Assembly: GCF_037893015.1 (NCBI RefSeq)
Contig: NC_133658.1
Coordinates: 638,162,244 to 638,226,243, forward strand
Source: Macrotis lagotis
Lineage: Eukaryota; Chordata; Mammalia; Peramelemorphia; Peramelidae
DNA length: 64,000 bases
Reading direction: 5' to 3'
Shown here: positions 1 to 10,676 of the stretch, piece by piece
Layout of the letters: every line of letters begins with the position of its first letter
Numbering within the stretch: the stretch's first letter is position 1
The notes under the pieces: model-generated
Told to the model about the DNA's origin: nothing
Seen by the model: only the letters and a program-made list of their open reading frames with translations
Databases searched by the model: none
Program-made: the position numbers and the translations under genes

Positions 1-200
1 ACTTATTGGTAAGGTAGCTACAATGCTGGATTTGAAATTAGGAATACGTGAGTTCAAATTTTGCCTTAGATACTCTTGCCCTGTGACTTGGAGCAAGTAA
101 CAATTTCTATTTGCCCCTTTTCCCCCCATCTTTAAAAATGGGGATAATATCATCTACCTCCCAATGTAGCATAAAATTAAATGATATTTTTAAAGTAAAT
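1..200 (+). mobile_element. tRNA-headed SINE, MIR/CORE-type tail, cut by window edge
   Basis: The stretch shows a degraded tRNA B-box region (gagttcaaat near 50), then the ctcttgccctgtgactt-like block, then the 'aaaatggggataat...ctacctccca' body typical of marsupial MIR/CORE-type SINEs. The head starts at or before the window edge. Heavily diverged, so old. Confidence 0.6.
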
Positions 201-257
201 AAAATTGAATAACATTTTAAAGTATTTAAACCTTAAAATACAACACAAATGTTAGCT

Positions 258-312
258 TATAGATATAGATAGATAGATATAGATATATAGATATAGATAT
301 ATATAATATAAA
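258..312. repeat. Impure (TAGA)n/(TA)n microsatellite
   Basis: Alternating tagata and tata units, interrupted; it follows the A-rich end of the SINE at the window edge and may have grown from that tail. Confidence 0.8.
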
Positions 313-975
313 AAAATTCAAAGAGTTTAAACCAAAGAAAATTCCATGTGCTCCCTCTGTAACCCACTACAATCAATTACCCAGGAATTCATTTTCTTCT
401 AGGCCAGTTTATCTTTGGTTGAGGGAAACTGCCACACATTAAACCCTAAGACTCCATGTAGGAAGGAGTCTCCTTCATTCCTGTCATTCTCAACTATGGG
501 TAAAGGCAATGATAGTCCACTGACTCCATGAGACACTTAGAGAATCAAGTTATTTCATTCAGATAATACCCATTATCTGGGTATTATTTTCTTTTTTTCA
601 GTTGAATCTTCAATATGAGTTTTCCATTTTCAAAATGAAGTTTCTAAAGTAGTTTGGGAAAATGTTTGAATGAGATTACTTGGTAAAGACACTGCTGATT
701 CTCAGGATAAGGAGTCCAACCAAGAAAATCTAGCCAGTCTCAAGCAACATGTGCAAGGAATATAGAAGAGACACAGCTATAAAGTGGGAATCAAAAAACT
801 AATGTCATAGATTACAGAATAATAGATATAATGATACTATTGGGCCAACACTAGAAATGGACAGTAAATTTAATCCTGGAATTAAACAGAAGAAAATGAG
901 CAGGCTGAATTTTTTTAGGAAGTTGTAAAGTTCCCTTTATAACCCCATATTTCTCCCTGAAATAAAGCCCATTTT
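313..975. other. No recognisable feature
   Basis: AT-rich sequence with no repeat family I recognise, no credible open frame and no splice-site pair of note. Confidence 0.5.
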
Positions 976-984
976 GTAAATAAT

Positions 985-1290
985 TATTATTGCTGTTCAG
1001 TTTTAATTCTATCTAACTCTATGATTCATCTTATAAATAACTAAAATTGCTGTTCAGTTATCTTAACTCTATCTAACTCTGTAGTCCTGTGTGGGGTTTT
1101 CTTGCAAAGTTACTAGACAAATTTGTCATTTCCTTCTATAGCTCATTTTACAATTGAAGAAACTGAGGCAAATAGGTTTGAGTGACTTGCCCAAGGTCAC
1201 AAAGCTAGAAAGTGTCTGAGGTTGGATCTGATCTCAGACTCCTCCTGATTCCAGGCCTTGTACTCTATCTACTAGCACCATTGATTTGTC
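985..1290 (-). mobile_element. MAR1-type SINE (tRNA head, RTE/Bov-B-like tail)
   Basis: Read on the minus strand it has a tRNA-like head near 1290, the 'ctgtgtgacc' region, the 'cctcagtttcttc' block, then the RTE-like tail with 'tttgcaagaaaac' and 'cccacacagg'. The tail resembles the Bov-B LINE 3' end ('ccactccagtatctttgcc' in the consensus). The tail end carries a partial internal duplication (tgctgttcagt twice, near 982 and 1031). Confidence 0.75.
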
Positions 1291-1299
1291 ATTCTTGTA

Positions 1300-1500
1300 A
1301 TTACTAATATGCTACTAGTGTTATTCATAGGATCTGAGACTTAAAGCTGCAGGAAACTTTAAAAATCATGTATGGTAACATTTATTTTACACATAAAGAA
1401 AGCAAGACCCCCAAAAGTTAAATTACTTTCTCAAGGTAACAAGAATATGAACCTTCTGACTTCAAATCCTGTTTTCTTTCCACCACAGGTGCTCACATAG
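1300..1500 (-). mobile_element. Diverged MIR-like SINE remnant
   Basis: Antisense MIR-like phrases: 'ttaaattactttctcaagg' followed by 'gacttcaaatcctg'. Very diverged. Confidence 0.4.
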
Positions 1501-1616
1501 TGTTATGTTATTCTGGAGAGAGATCCTTTTATGTTCCTTGGGTCTCAGTTCCTACATTATAAAAGAAACAAAGCAAAGGTTGAAATTAAATCAGCTAGAA
1601 AACCCCTTCCACATCT

Positions 1617-1855
1617 AACTAGGTGACTCAGTAGATAAGAGTACTAGACCTGGAGGAAGATCTGAGACAAAGCTGACCTCGGATGCTTACTAATGGTGTG
1701 ATCCTGGGTAAGTTATTTAAACTATGTTTGCTTTAATCCCCTGGAGAAGGAAATGGCAAGCCAATCCAGTATCTTTGTTAAGAAAATATCATGAACAGTA
1801 GGTCATACTATGGTCCAGGGATCATGAGGAGTCAGAAGTGACTGAACAAAGTCCC
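1617..1855 (+). mobile_element. MAR1-type SINE
   Basis: tRNA-like head ('aggtgactcagtagataag'), then 'gtgatcctgggtaagtt', and the RTE-like tail 'ggagaaggaaatggcaagcc...ccagtatctttg', ending in 'gtgactgaacaaa'. All parts are in canonical order. Confidence 0.8.
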
Positions 1856-2220
1856 TTCCACTTAAAATGTTTTATGAATCTACAATTCCAGAAGTATACC
1901 TTTTCTTTATTAAAATCTGTGTGATAAATATTTAGGACATAATATCAAAACACTATAACCATTCACCTTAGCAATTATTCCACACACATATCTAGAAAAA
2001 GATGCTTTGATAAATGAAAAAAAAACAACTCTTCAATCTTACAATTTTAAAACATTTTGTGATAAAATTCTGAAAACTGAGTTCCCCAGGTATACCACTG
2101 AATAATTAAATGGATAGAAGGATGAAGGGATTTTCAAAAAAAATGGTTTTTTTAGAACCTAAGTGGAAAATACTGTATACAAATACAAAAGTAAACTGTA
2201 TTGGTCCTTATGAACTTTAA
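1856..2220. other. No recognisable feature
   Basis: AT-rich; no repeat family, open frame or motif I can support. Confidence 0.4.
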
Positions 2221-3007
2221 ATTCTTTTTATTTTTTCGCTTAACAGTATTTTATTTTTCTATTTGCATATAAAGATTATTTTCAACATTAATTTTATAAA
2301 ATTTTTGACTTCCAAAATTTTCTCTCTCCCTCTTTTTTTCTTCTCTCCCCAAGACAGTAAGCAATTCAATATAGGCTATATATGCACAATCATCTTAATT
2401 ATGCTAGCATATTTACACCATCGTAATCTTTTGAAAGAAGAATCAGAGCAAAATGGAAAAAAGTGAAGGAAAAAATGTTTTTTTTTACAAGTGTGAAACT
2501 GGTAGTATGCTTTGATCTTCATTCACATTCCACAGTTTTTTCCTCTGGATGTGGATGACATTTTCCATCACAAATCTTTTAGAATTGTCTTTGATCACTA
2601 TATTGCTTAGAAGAGCTAAGTCCATCAAAATGATCATCTCACAATGTTGACTGTTACTGTGCACAATATTCTGTTTTGCTCACTTCACTCATCATTAGTT
2701 CATGTAAGTTTTTTTGAGTTTTTTTCTGCCTGCTTATCATTTCTTAAAGAATATATTATATCATTATATTCACATATTACTCTCCAGTTAGAGGATATCC
2801 CCTCAATTTCTAATTCTTTGCAACAATAAAAAGGACAGCTACAAATATTTATACCTATGGGTCCTTTCCCCTTTTTTATGATCTCTTTGTGATACAGATC
2901 TAGTAGTGATATTGCTGGATCAAAAAACATATGCAATTTCATAACCTTATAGGCATAATTCCAAATTGCTCTCCAGAATGGTTCGATCAGAGCACACCTT
3001 TTGAGTT

Positions 3008-3270
3008 CTAAAATACTTACCAACTTAACTTACTACATGAATTACTTTATCATTTGATGGGAACATGGAGTCAGTTGCAAAGTAGCACTTTTAAACCAGA
3101 AGCAGAAAACTGCAAAAATCAGTGTTGTGTAATGTGCCAGACATATTCCACACAACAATTAACAAGGCACAAAACCATTTTAATTGGCCTTGACATGCTA
3201 CACAAAATTTGAAACCAAATTTGCAAGAAAATTTGTGACAACGAATTTTAAACATAATTTTAGTAAGTAT
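3008..3270. mobile_element. Unidentified ~260-bp insert in L1, short inverted ends
   Basis: The L1 sequence stops after 'ggttcgatcag' and resumes at 'gtgttccaattttcc' near 3277; the DNA between has no L1 counterpart in the other copies here. Its ends carry a short inverted repeat (atacttaccaa on the left; ttagtaagtat on the right). This suggests a small DNA transposon, but the ends are weak and I do not recognise the family. Confidence 0.4.
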
Positions 3271-4351
3271 ACATAGTGTTCCAATTTTCCCCACATTTTC
3301 TCCAATATTTATCATTTTGCTTTTCTGTCATATTCGTCAATCTGATAGCTGTGAGATGGTACCTCAGAGTTGCTTAAATTTGTATTTCTCTAATCAGAAG
3401 TAATTTAGAGAATTTTTTCATATGACTATAGGTAGTTTTGATTTCTTCCTTTGAAAAATGCCTAAAATAGCCTTTAACCATTTACCATTTGCCTGTGCAC
3501 TTATAAATTTGATTCAGCTTTCTATATATTTTAGAAATTTGAACCGTATTAGAAAGAATGACTAGGTTTTTGTTTTTCTTTTGTTCTTGGTTGCATTGGT
3601 TTTGCTTTTGCAAAAATATTTTAATTTAATGTAATCAAAATGATCTATTTTACATTTCATAATATTCTCTGTTTCTTGTTTAGTCATAAATTCTTCCCTT
3701 TACCACAGAGCTGAAAGGTAAAATAAATATTCCCTTCTCTCTTAATTTGTATCACCCTTTATTTCTAAATCATGTACCCATTTTGACCTTATCTTGAATG
3801 GTGTAAGAGGCTTTTCCTTGCCTAGTTTCTGAAAGGAGTTTCTGTGAAATATTGGTTTCTTATGCCAGAAGTTCAAGTTATTGGGTTTGTCAAATAGTAG
3901 AATACTATAGTCATTTATTAGTGTGTTATCTACCTATTTCACTGATTTAATACTCTGTTTCTAAGCCATTATCAAATAATTTGGATCATTGACATTTTAT
4001 ACTATAGTTTCAGCTCTGGTTTGGCTAGACCACCTTCCTTTACATTTTTTACATTAATTCCCTTGATATTCCTGACTTTTTCTTGGAGATGAATTATGAT
4101 ACTTTTTGAGCCCTATAAAATTTTTGGTTGTTTAATTGATATGGCAATAAGTAAATTAATTTGGATAGAATTCTCATTTTTATTATTTTAGTTTAGTCTA
4201 CTCATGAGAAATTGATATTTTTTCTGTTTAAATCTGACTTTATTTGTGTGAAAAGTGTTTTGTAATTGTGCTCATATGGGTTTGTCTTGACAGATAAACT
4301 GGGAAATATATTTTCTATGGTTATTTTAAATGGAGTTTTTCTTTCTATGTT

Positions 4352-4590
4352 TGTAAGAAACTCTTGCAACATTCTATGGCAGTACTAGCCTGAGAGAGTA
4401 AATACGTGCTTGATTGGCTACTTAAAGAACTGGGGGAAAGAAAACCAGGGTCAAGGAGGGGTATTTAAGCACTTGGTTTTCTGTGAAATAAAGAAAGAAC
4501 TTGCCATGTTTGTCTCTCAGCTCTTCAGTGTTCACTTGAATAAAATGATAGGTAAGGAATAAAGTACATTTAGTCAACAGGCACCTAACA
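4352..4590 (+). mobile_element. Solo LTR inside L1 copy 1
   Basis: A 239-bp block starts TGTAAG and ends CCTAACA, breaks the L1 sequence cleanly, and is flanked by near-identical 6-mers (tatgtt, tatctt). Inside are a TATA-like 'gtatttaagcac' and an 'aataaa' signal about 30 bp later. Start, TATA block, signal spacing and end all match the two LTRs at 22.1 and 24.3 kb, so it belongs to the same or a sister family. A fossil: an LTR alone, without internal sequence. Confidence 0.7.
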
Positions 4591-5002
4591 TATCTTAGTG
4601 CTGAACTTTGTTGCTAAAATCTAGAAATACTAATGATTTATGTTGGATTATTTTATATTCTGCAACCTTGCTAAAGTTGTAATTATTTCATGAATATTTT
4701 TAGTTGATTCTTTAGGATTCTCTATGTATATAAATTCATGTCATATGTAAAGAATGATAATTTTGTTTCCTCATTGCTTATTCTAATTCCTTCAATTTCT
4801 TTTTCTTTTTGCTAAAGCTAAATTTTCTAATACACTATTGAAAAATAGCAATGATAATGAGCATCTTTGTTTTTACCCTTGATCTTACTGGAAATGGTGT
4901 TTGTTTCTCCCTATTACATATAATGCTTGTTGATATTTGTAGATGGATATTCTTTATCAGTTTAAGGACAACCATATTTATTCTTATCCTTTCTGGTGTT
5001 TT

Positions 5003-5088
5003 GTTGTTGTTGCTGTTTTGGTTTTAGCAAAGCAGATGGGGGTGGAGGTGGGGTGGGAATGTTAAGTCACTTGGCCAAGGTCAAACAG
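5003..5088 (-). mobile_element. Short SINE fragment in L1, with target-site duplication
   Basis: Eighty-six bases hold the 3' part of a tRNA-headed SINE in antisense ('gttaagtcacttggccaagg') behind a gttgttgttg tail. They are flanked by a perfect 12-bp duplication TTCTGGTGTTTT at 4991-5002 and 5089-5100, so this is a bona fide 5'-truncated insertion. Confidence 0.75.
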
Positions 5089-5623
5089 TTCTGGTGTTTT
5101 TAATAGGAATGTGTGTGCTATATTTCGTCTTTTTCTGCATCTATTGAAATAATTATATGATTTCTTCTAATTTTGTTATTAATATGGCAAGTTAGACTGA
5201 TTCTTTTCCTAATATTGATATAGCACTGTAATCCAGGTATAAATCCTAACTGTCCCAGTGTGTCATAGTGGTGTGAAAAAACTAATCTTTTTAATATAGG
5301 CATATAATTTAAAAATATCTTTGTCAAAATGTTTGCATCAATATTTACTTCGAGAAATTAGTCTATAATTTGCTTTCTCTGTTTTAGCTTTTCCAGATTT
5401 AGGTATCAGCATCACATTTATTTTACCAAAGGAATTTGGTAAGACTTCACTTATTTTTCCCTATATTTTATATTATATTGGAATTAGTTGTTCTTTAAAT
5501 GCTTGGTAGAATTCACTTGTAAATCCATTTGGCACTGGAAATGTTTTCTTATGCAGTTTTTAGATGACAATTATTTCCTTTTCTAAAATGAGGTTATTTA
5601 TTTTATTTCTTCCCTGTTAATCT

Positions 5624-5778
5624 TTTTTAGTTTTTTTTTTTTGCAAGGCAATGGGGTTAAGTGGCTTGCCCAAGGTTACACAGCCTAGGTAATTATAAAA
5701 TGTCTGAGACTGGATTTGAACTCAAGTACTCCTGACTCCAGGGCCAGTGCTCTATCTACTTCACCACCTAGCTGCCCC
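5624..5778 (-). mobile_element. tRNA-derived SINE (~150-bp marsupial family)
   Basis: Antisense copy: poly(T), 'gcaaggcaatggggttaagt', B-box complement 'ggatttgaactc', and head 'cacctagctgcccc'. Target-site duplication ttccctgttaatct (5610-5623) and ttctctgttaatct (5779-5792), one mismatch in 14. Inserted in L1 copy 1. Confidence 0.92.
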
Positions 5779-5978
5779 TTCTCTGTTAATCTGATCAATT
5801 TATATTTTGGTAACTAGTTATTCAATTTAATGAGGTTGTCAAATTAATTGGCATACAGTTGGGCAGCATAGGATTATAATTATTGCATTAATTTCTCTTA
5901 ATTGGTGGTAAATTCACCCTTTTTATTTCTGATATTTATAATTTTGTTTTCTTCTTTTTTAATCAAATTAACTAAAAT

Positions 5979-5979
5979 T

Positions 5980-6041
<62 letters not shown>
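5979..6041. repeat. (TA)n microsatellite in L1 copy 1
   Basis: About 30 TA units inside ORF2-derived sequence. It produces meaningless Tyr-Ile repeat frames on both strands. Confidence 0.97.
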
Positions 6042-6655
6042 CATGAAACAAGATGTTGGTTTTTTTATTAGTACAGAAGTTTTCTTTCTTTCCATTTTTT
6101 TGAATTGTCCTTTGATTTTCCAAATTTCTAATTTGGTATTTAATTGAGGATTTTTGATTAGTTCTTTTTTAAGCTTTTTTAACTTCATGTCCAATTTACT
6201 AATCTGATCTTTCTCTATTTTATTCATATAAACCTTCAGAAATATAAATATTCTCTAAGATACATTTTGATATGTTGCCTCATTCTTGACATTCTCTGAT
6301 GAAATTATTGATTGTTTCTGTGATTTGCTATCTGGCTCCCTTCTTTAGATTTTCTAGTTCTCAACTCATTTTTTTTGAGTGAAATGTTTTGTAATTGTGT
6401 TCATATAGTTTCTGGATTTGTCTTGGGAGGTAGATTCCCAAGTTATTTTCTGTTGTCTGCATTTACGTTAAATGGAATTTATCTCTTGACTTGGCCTTTG
6501 TTGTCCATATAGAGAAATGCTGATGATTTCTGTGTTTATTTTATATCCTGCTACTTTGTTGAATTTGTTAAATGTTTCAAGTAGTTTTTTAGATGATTTT
6601 CTAGGGTTCTCTGATTATACCATCATATCATCTACAAAGAGTGAAAGTTTTGCTT

Positions 6656-6718
6656 TCTAATTCTAATTCTAATTCTAATTCTAATTCTAATTCTAATTCT
6701 AATTCTAATTCTAATTCC
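6656..6718. repeat. (TTCTAA)n hexamer array in L1 copy 2
   Basis: About ten perfect TTCTAA units lie where other L1 copies have a single 'ttctaattcc' just before 'ttcaatttctttt', so the array grew from an L1 internal hexamer. Confidence 0.95.
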
Positions 6719-7398
6719 TTCAATTTCTTTTTCTTCTCTTATAGCTAAAACTGACATCTCCAAAACTATAGCGAATAGTAATGGTGATAATAAGCAATTT
6801 TGTTTCACCACTGATCTTAATGGAAATGGTCCTAGTTTTCTCTATTCCATATGATATTTTTGATGGTTTTAAGGAAAACTATTTGTTCCTATATTCTCTA
6901 TTTTTAAAGGAATAGTGAATTTAATAGGAAAAAAAAACTTTGTCAAAGGCTTTTTCAGCATCTTTTGAGATGACCCTGTGATTGCTGTTAGCTTTGTTAT
7001 TGATATATTCAATTATATTGAGTGTTTTCCTATTATTGAACCATCCCTGCCTACCTGGTATAAATCCTTCCTGATCATGTATATTATCCCAATAATAACT
7101 TATTGTAATCTCTTTGCTAAAATTTGATTTAAGATTTTTACATCAATGTTCATTAGGGAAATAGGTCCATAATTTTCTTTGTTTTAGATAACTATACCTG
7201 GTTTAGATATCAATACCATATTGGGGTCATAAAAGGAATTTGATCAAATTTCTTTACCTATTTTTAAAAATAGTTCATATCAAATTGGAATTAAATGTCC
7301 ATTAAATGTTTGGTAGAATACACTTGTAAATTCATTTGGACCTAGACACTTTCTTGGGGAATTTATTGATAGTTTAATTTGTTTTCTGAAATGGGGTA

Positions 7399-7401
7399 TG
7401 C

Positions 7402-7444
<43 letters not shown>
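7399..7444. repeat. (TA)n microsatellite in L1 copy 2
   Basis: About 20 TA units with a preceding tatacata; a different ORF2 position from the array at 5979. Confidence 0.95.
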
Positions 7445-7446
<2 letters not shown>

Positions 7447-7642
7447 ATTTTTATAAATATTCATTCATTTGACTCAGGTCATCAAATTTATTGGTCTATA
7501 GTTGGGAAAATAGCTCTGAATTATCTCTTTATTTCTTCCTCATTGGTGGTGAGTTCATCTTTTTCATTTTTGATATTTAATTTGATGTTCTCCTTTCTTT
7601 TTTCAAATCAAATTAACCAGAGTTTTTTCTATTTTATTGATC

Positions 7643-7870
7643 TTTTAAATTTATTTGTATTTATTTATTTAAGGCAATAGGATTAAATGACTTGCCCAAG
7701 GTCACCCAGCTAGGCAATTTTTTTTCTTTTTCTTTTTTGCAAAGCAAGGGGTTAAGTGGTTGCCCAAGGCCACACAGCTAGGTAATTATTAAATGTTTGA
7801 GGCTAGATTTGAACTCAGGTCCTCCTGATTCCAGGGCCAGTGCTCTATCCATTGTGCCACCTAGCTGCCC
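7643..7870 (-). mobile_element. Two stacked tRNA-derived SINEs (partial plus full)
   Basis: A 3' SINE piece (about 7655-7716: 'ggcaataggattaaatgac' to 'cagctaggcaa') is followed by a complete antisense SINE (about 7717-7870, from its poly(T) to 'cacctagctgcccc'). One 13-bp duplication, ctattttattgat, flanks the pair (7630-7642 and 7871-7883). The simplest reading is a second SINE landing in the first, with the outer part of the first now lost or never present. Confidence 0.85.
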
Positions 7871-9499
7871 CTATTTTATTGATTTTTTTTTCATAAAGCC
7901 AATTCAGTTTTTTTTTAAATTAGATCAATGTTTTCTTGCTTTGAATTTTACAAATCTCTCCTTTGGTTTCTAGAATTGCTAATTTGATATTTAATTGGGG
8001 ATCTTGATTTTTTCTATTTCTAGTTTTTCTAGTTCTCAGCTCATTTATTTCCTCTTTCTCAATTTTATTCGTATAAGTATTTAGAGATAAAAAAAATTTC
8101 CCCAAAACCTGCTTTGTTTGCATCCCATAAATGTGGTTATGATGTCTCATTGTTATCATTTTCCGGGATGAAATGATTATTTCTATAATTTTGTTATTTG
8201 ACCCAATCATTCTTTAAAATAAAATTATTTAGTTTCCAATTAATTTTTAGTTTATTTTTTCATAGACCTTTATTACATGTAATTTTTATTGTAACATGAT
8301 TTGAAAAAGTATAATTATTTCTAGTTTTCTGTGTTTTATTATAAGGTTTTGTGCCTTAGTGCATGGTCAATTTTGATATAGCTGCCATGAACCGAAGAGG
8401 AACAAGTTATATTCTTTTTTATCTTCATTCAGTTTTCTCCAGAGTCCTATAATATCTAAGTTTTCCAAGATTGTATTCACCTTCTTAACCTCCTTCTTAT
8501 TTATTTAATAGTTAGATTTATCTAGTTCTGAGAGAGAAAGGCTGAGATTCCCCCATTATTATAGTTTTGCTGTCTATGTCTCCTTGTAATTCATTCAGTT
8601 TCTCCTTTAAGAATTTGGATGCTATATATTTAACTTCATTGGCAATGGTGCCTTTTAAGAAGATGTAGTTTCTTTCCTCATACCTTTTATTGAGATCTAT
8701 TTTTGCTTTTGCTTTGTCTGAGATCAGGATTACTATTCATGATATTTTTTTGTCAAAGTATAACATAATTTGCTCCAGTTTTTGCCTTTACCATGTGTAT
8801 AACTCTCAGCTTCAAATGTGTGTCTGGTAAACAACACATTGAAGTTTCTGGTTTTAATGGATTCTTCTATCCACTTCTGTTTTATGGGACAGTTCATCCC
8901 ATTCACATTTACAGTTAATATTATTAATTCTGTATTTCCCTTCATGCTACCTTTCCCCATTTATACTTTTCTCTTTCCTTTCCTCTTATTCCTCCTCAAC
9001 AAGGTTTTACTCCCTTTCCCCTTTAATTTTCTATTGTATTTTCAACTTTAAATTTACTTTCATTTATACCTTTGCCTTCCCTTGTACTAATCCCTTCTTC
9101 CCTACCCCCCTTTCCCTTACCCCATTTTCCTATAGGTAGGATAGACTTCTAAACCTTATTGGGAAGTATGTTACTATCACTCTGGGCCAAATCTACTCAG
9201 TGTTCACACCTTCCCTTCTTTCCCTTTACTCTAATAGGTCTTTATGCCACATCACCTGATGTTATTTATTCAATAATGCCTAATCTTCTGGTATAGTCCT
9301 TATTTTTGTCTTTAATCGGTTTAACCCTGTCTTGTACTTATATCCCCTTTGTCAAAATATACTCCTTTTATCTGACCTGATAGAAATATTATTCTCAAAG
9401 GTTGATTGATTGATTGATTTACTTGACTGATTAATAAGCAACATTTTTACCTAGTCACTAAGTCCCGTCCCCTCTTTTGTCTCTTTAGAAATACTTTTC

Positions 9500-9835
9500 T
9501 ATTTTAAGGATAACAGGGCAAGCACTCACAAGGGGGTGAGAAGAAGTGATACTGAGACACCCTGAAGAGCTTGTTGGAGAAATTTAGAATTGAATATACA
9601 GCATGGGAGACACTGGTACAGGGTTGTCCAGCATGGTATACCCTCATCAGGGAGGGTGTTGCACTTTATGATGAAGGCAAATTTGAAGTAGCTCAAAGGA
9701 AACATAACATATGTAAGTTTAGAATACCCACCCCAGGTGTTCACATAGACTATTTGCATGAACTATGGTCAGATGCACTATGATTTGTCTCAAGCATAGT
9801 GATGTCATTTTGCTCTTCAAAAACACTAGAACCAA
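9500..9835 (+). mobile_element. RTE-like LINE 3' end (ORF C-terminus and tail)
   Basis: The frame at 9571-9783 contains 'LVQGCPAWYTLIREGVALYD', which resembles the C-terminal 'W..L...G...(E/A)..R' region that precedes the terminal zinc finger in some RTE-like or jockey-like LINE proteins. It is followed by 'gatgtcattttgctcttc', the same tail found at 43.3, 44.2 and 54.6 kb. Inserted between the inter-ORF and ORF1 parts of L1 copy 2. Family assignment is from memory; the clade is uncertain. Confidence 0.55.
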
Positions 9836-10340
9836 TCACACCCATATCATCTAAATATAATCCCTTTACCTATCCTAAGAGAAATACAATTTTATAGAGT
9901 AACAAATGTTATTTTCCCTTGGAGGATTATATAAAAATTAGTGTTATTGACTAATATTATTCCCTGTTTATATTTTTATGCATCCTTTGAGTCTGGTTTT
10001 TGAAGATCAAATTCTCCCTTCACTTCTGATCATTTTATAAGGAAATTTTGGAATTCCTCTACTTCATTGAATATTTATGTTTTCCCCCTGACAAAATATG
10101 CTGAATTTTACATGGTGGGAAATTCTTGGTTCTAATCCAAGGTCCTTTGTCCTCTGAAATATTGTATTCCAAGCCCTATGATTCTTTAGTGTTGAAGCTG
10201 ATAAGTCTTGCATAATTCTGATTGTTCTTCCTTTGTATTTAAATTGCTTCCTTTTGGATGCTTGTAGTATTTTTTCCTTTATTTGATAATTCTGGAATTT
10301 TGGCTATGATAATTCTTGAGGTTTTTATCCTGGAGTCTCT

Positions 10341-10676
10341 TTATTGAGGTGTTCTGTGTATTCTTTCAAGGACTATTTTTTCTTCTGGATCTTGTATTTT
10401 GAGACAGGTTCCCCTGATAATTTCATAACGTATATTTTCCAGGCTCTTTTTTTGATCTAGTAGACTGATAATTTGTAAATTATTTCTTTTGGATCTATTT
10501 TCCAGGTCATTTGTTTTTCCTAAAAGGTACTTTACATTTTCTTCAATTTTTTTTTCAGCCTTTGGAATTTGTTTGATGGAATCTTGGTGTTTCATATATT
10601 CATTAGTTTCTATTTGTCCAATTCTAATTTTTAGGGTTTTATTTTCTTCCGTTAGCTTTTCTGCAACCTTTTTCAT
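10341..10676 (-). pseudogene. L1 ORF1 protein remnant
   Basis: A 111-residue open piece reads as a coiled coil rich in E/K ('VAEKLTEENKTLKIRIGQIE'), then 'LENRSKRNNLQI' and 'ERIHRTPQ'. In mammalian L1 ORF1p the coiled coil leads into the RNA-binding domain through an 'R..NLRI...PE' and '..IQRTPQ' motif, and the order here is the same. It is shorter than the ~340-residue family and has no intact C-terminal domain. Part of L1 copy 2. Confidence 0.85.

Larger units (their letters stand above)
2222..6375 (-). mobile_element. L1 copy 1 (3' UTR to mid/N-terminal ORF2), 5'-truncated
   Basis: Read on the minus strand this runs from a poly(A)-side 3' UTR (near 2222) through the ORF2 C-terminal region into the reverse transcriptase and further 5'. 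The ORF2 C-terminal part is recognisable from the run at 2700-3023 (cell around 'PAISLLDLYHKEI'). It matches the order of the other L1 copies at 24.6-26.0 and 29.2-32.7 kb. No open frame survives. It is interrupted by an unknown ~260-bp insert (3008-3270), a solo LTR (4352-4590), a short SINE piece (5003-5088) and a full SINE (5624-5778). At about 6376 it abuts a second L1 copy that restarts further 3' in ORF2. Confidence 0.85.

Noticed and set aside
2700-3023. 107-codon open frame on the minus strand
   Set aside because: It is L1 ORF2 C-terminus and 3' UTR-derived sequence, ends in unrelated DNA and is not a gene of its own.
5902-6227. Tyr-Ile repeat proteins on both strands
   Set aside because: Translation of a (TA)n microsatellite. 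The same holds for runs at 31684, 62660, 63286 and 63410, for the CV-repeat run at 13673, and for the Ser-Leu runs at 51567 and 62069.
6656-6718. Regular array considered as a CRISPR-like or satellite array
   Set aside because: Unit is six bases with no spacers, inside L1; a simple tandem expansion. No CRISPR arrays are expected or seen in this vertebrate DNA.
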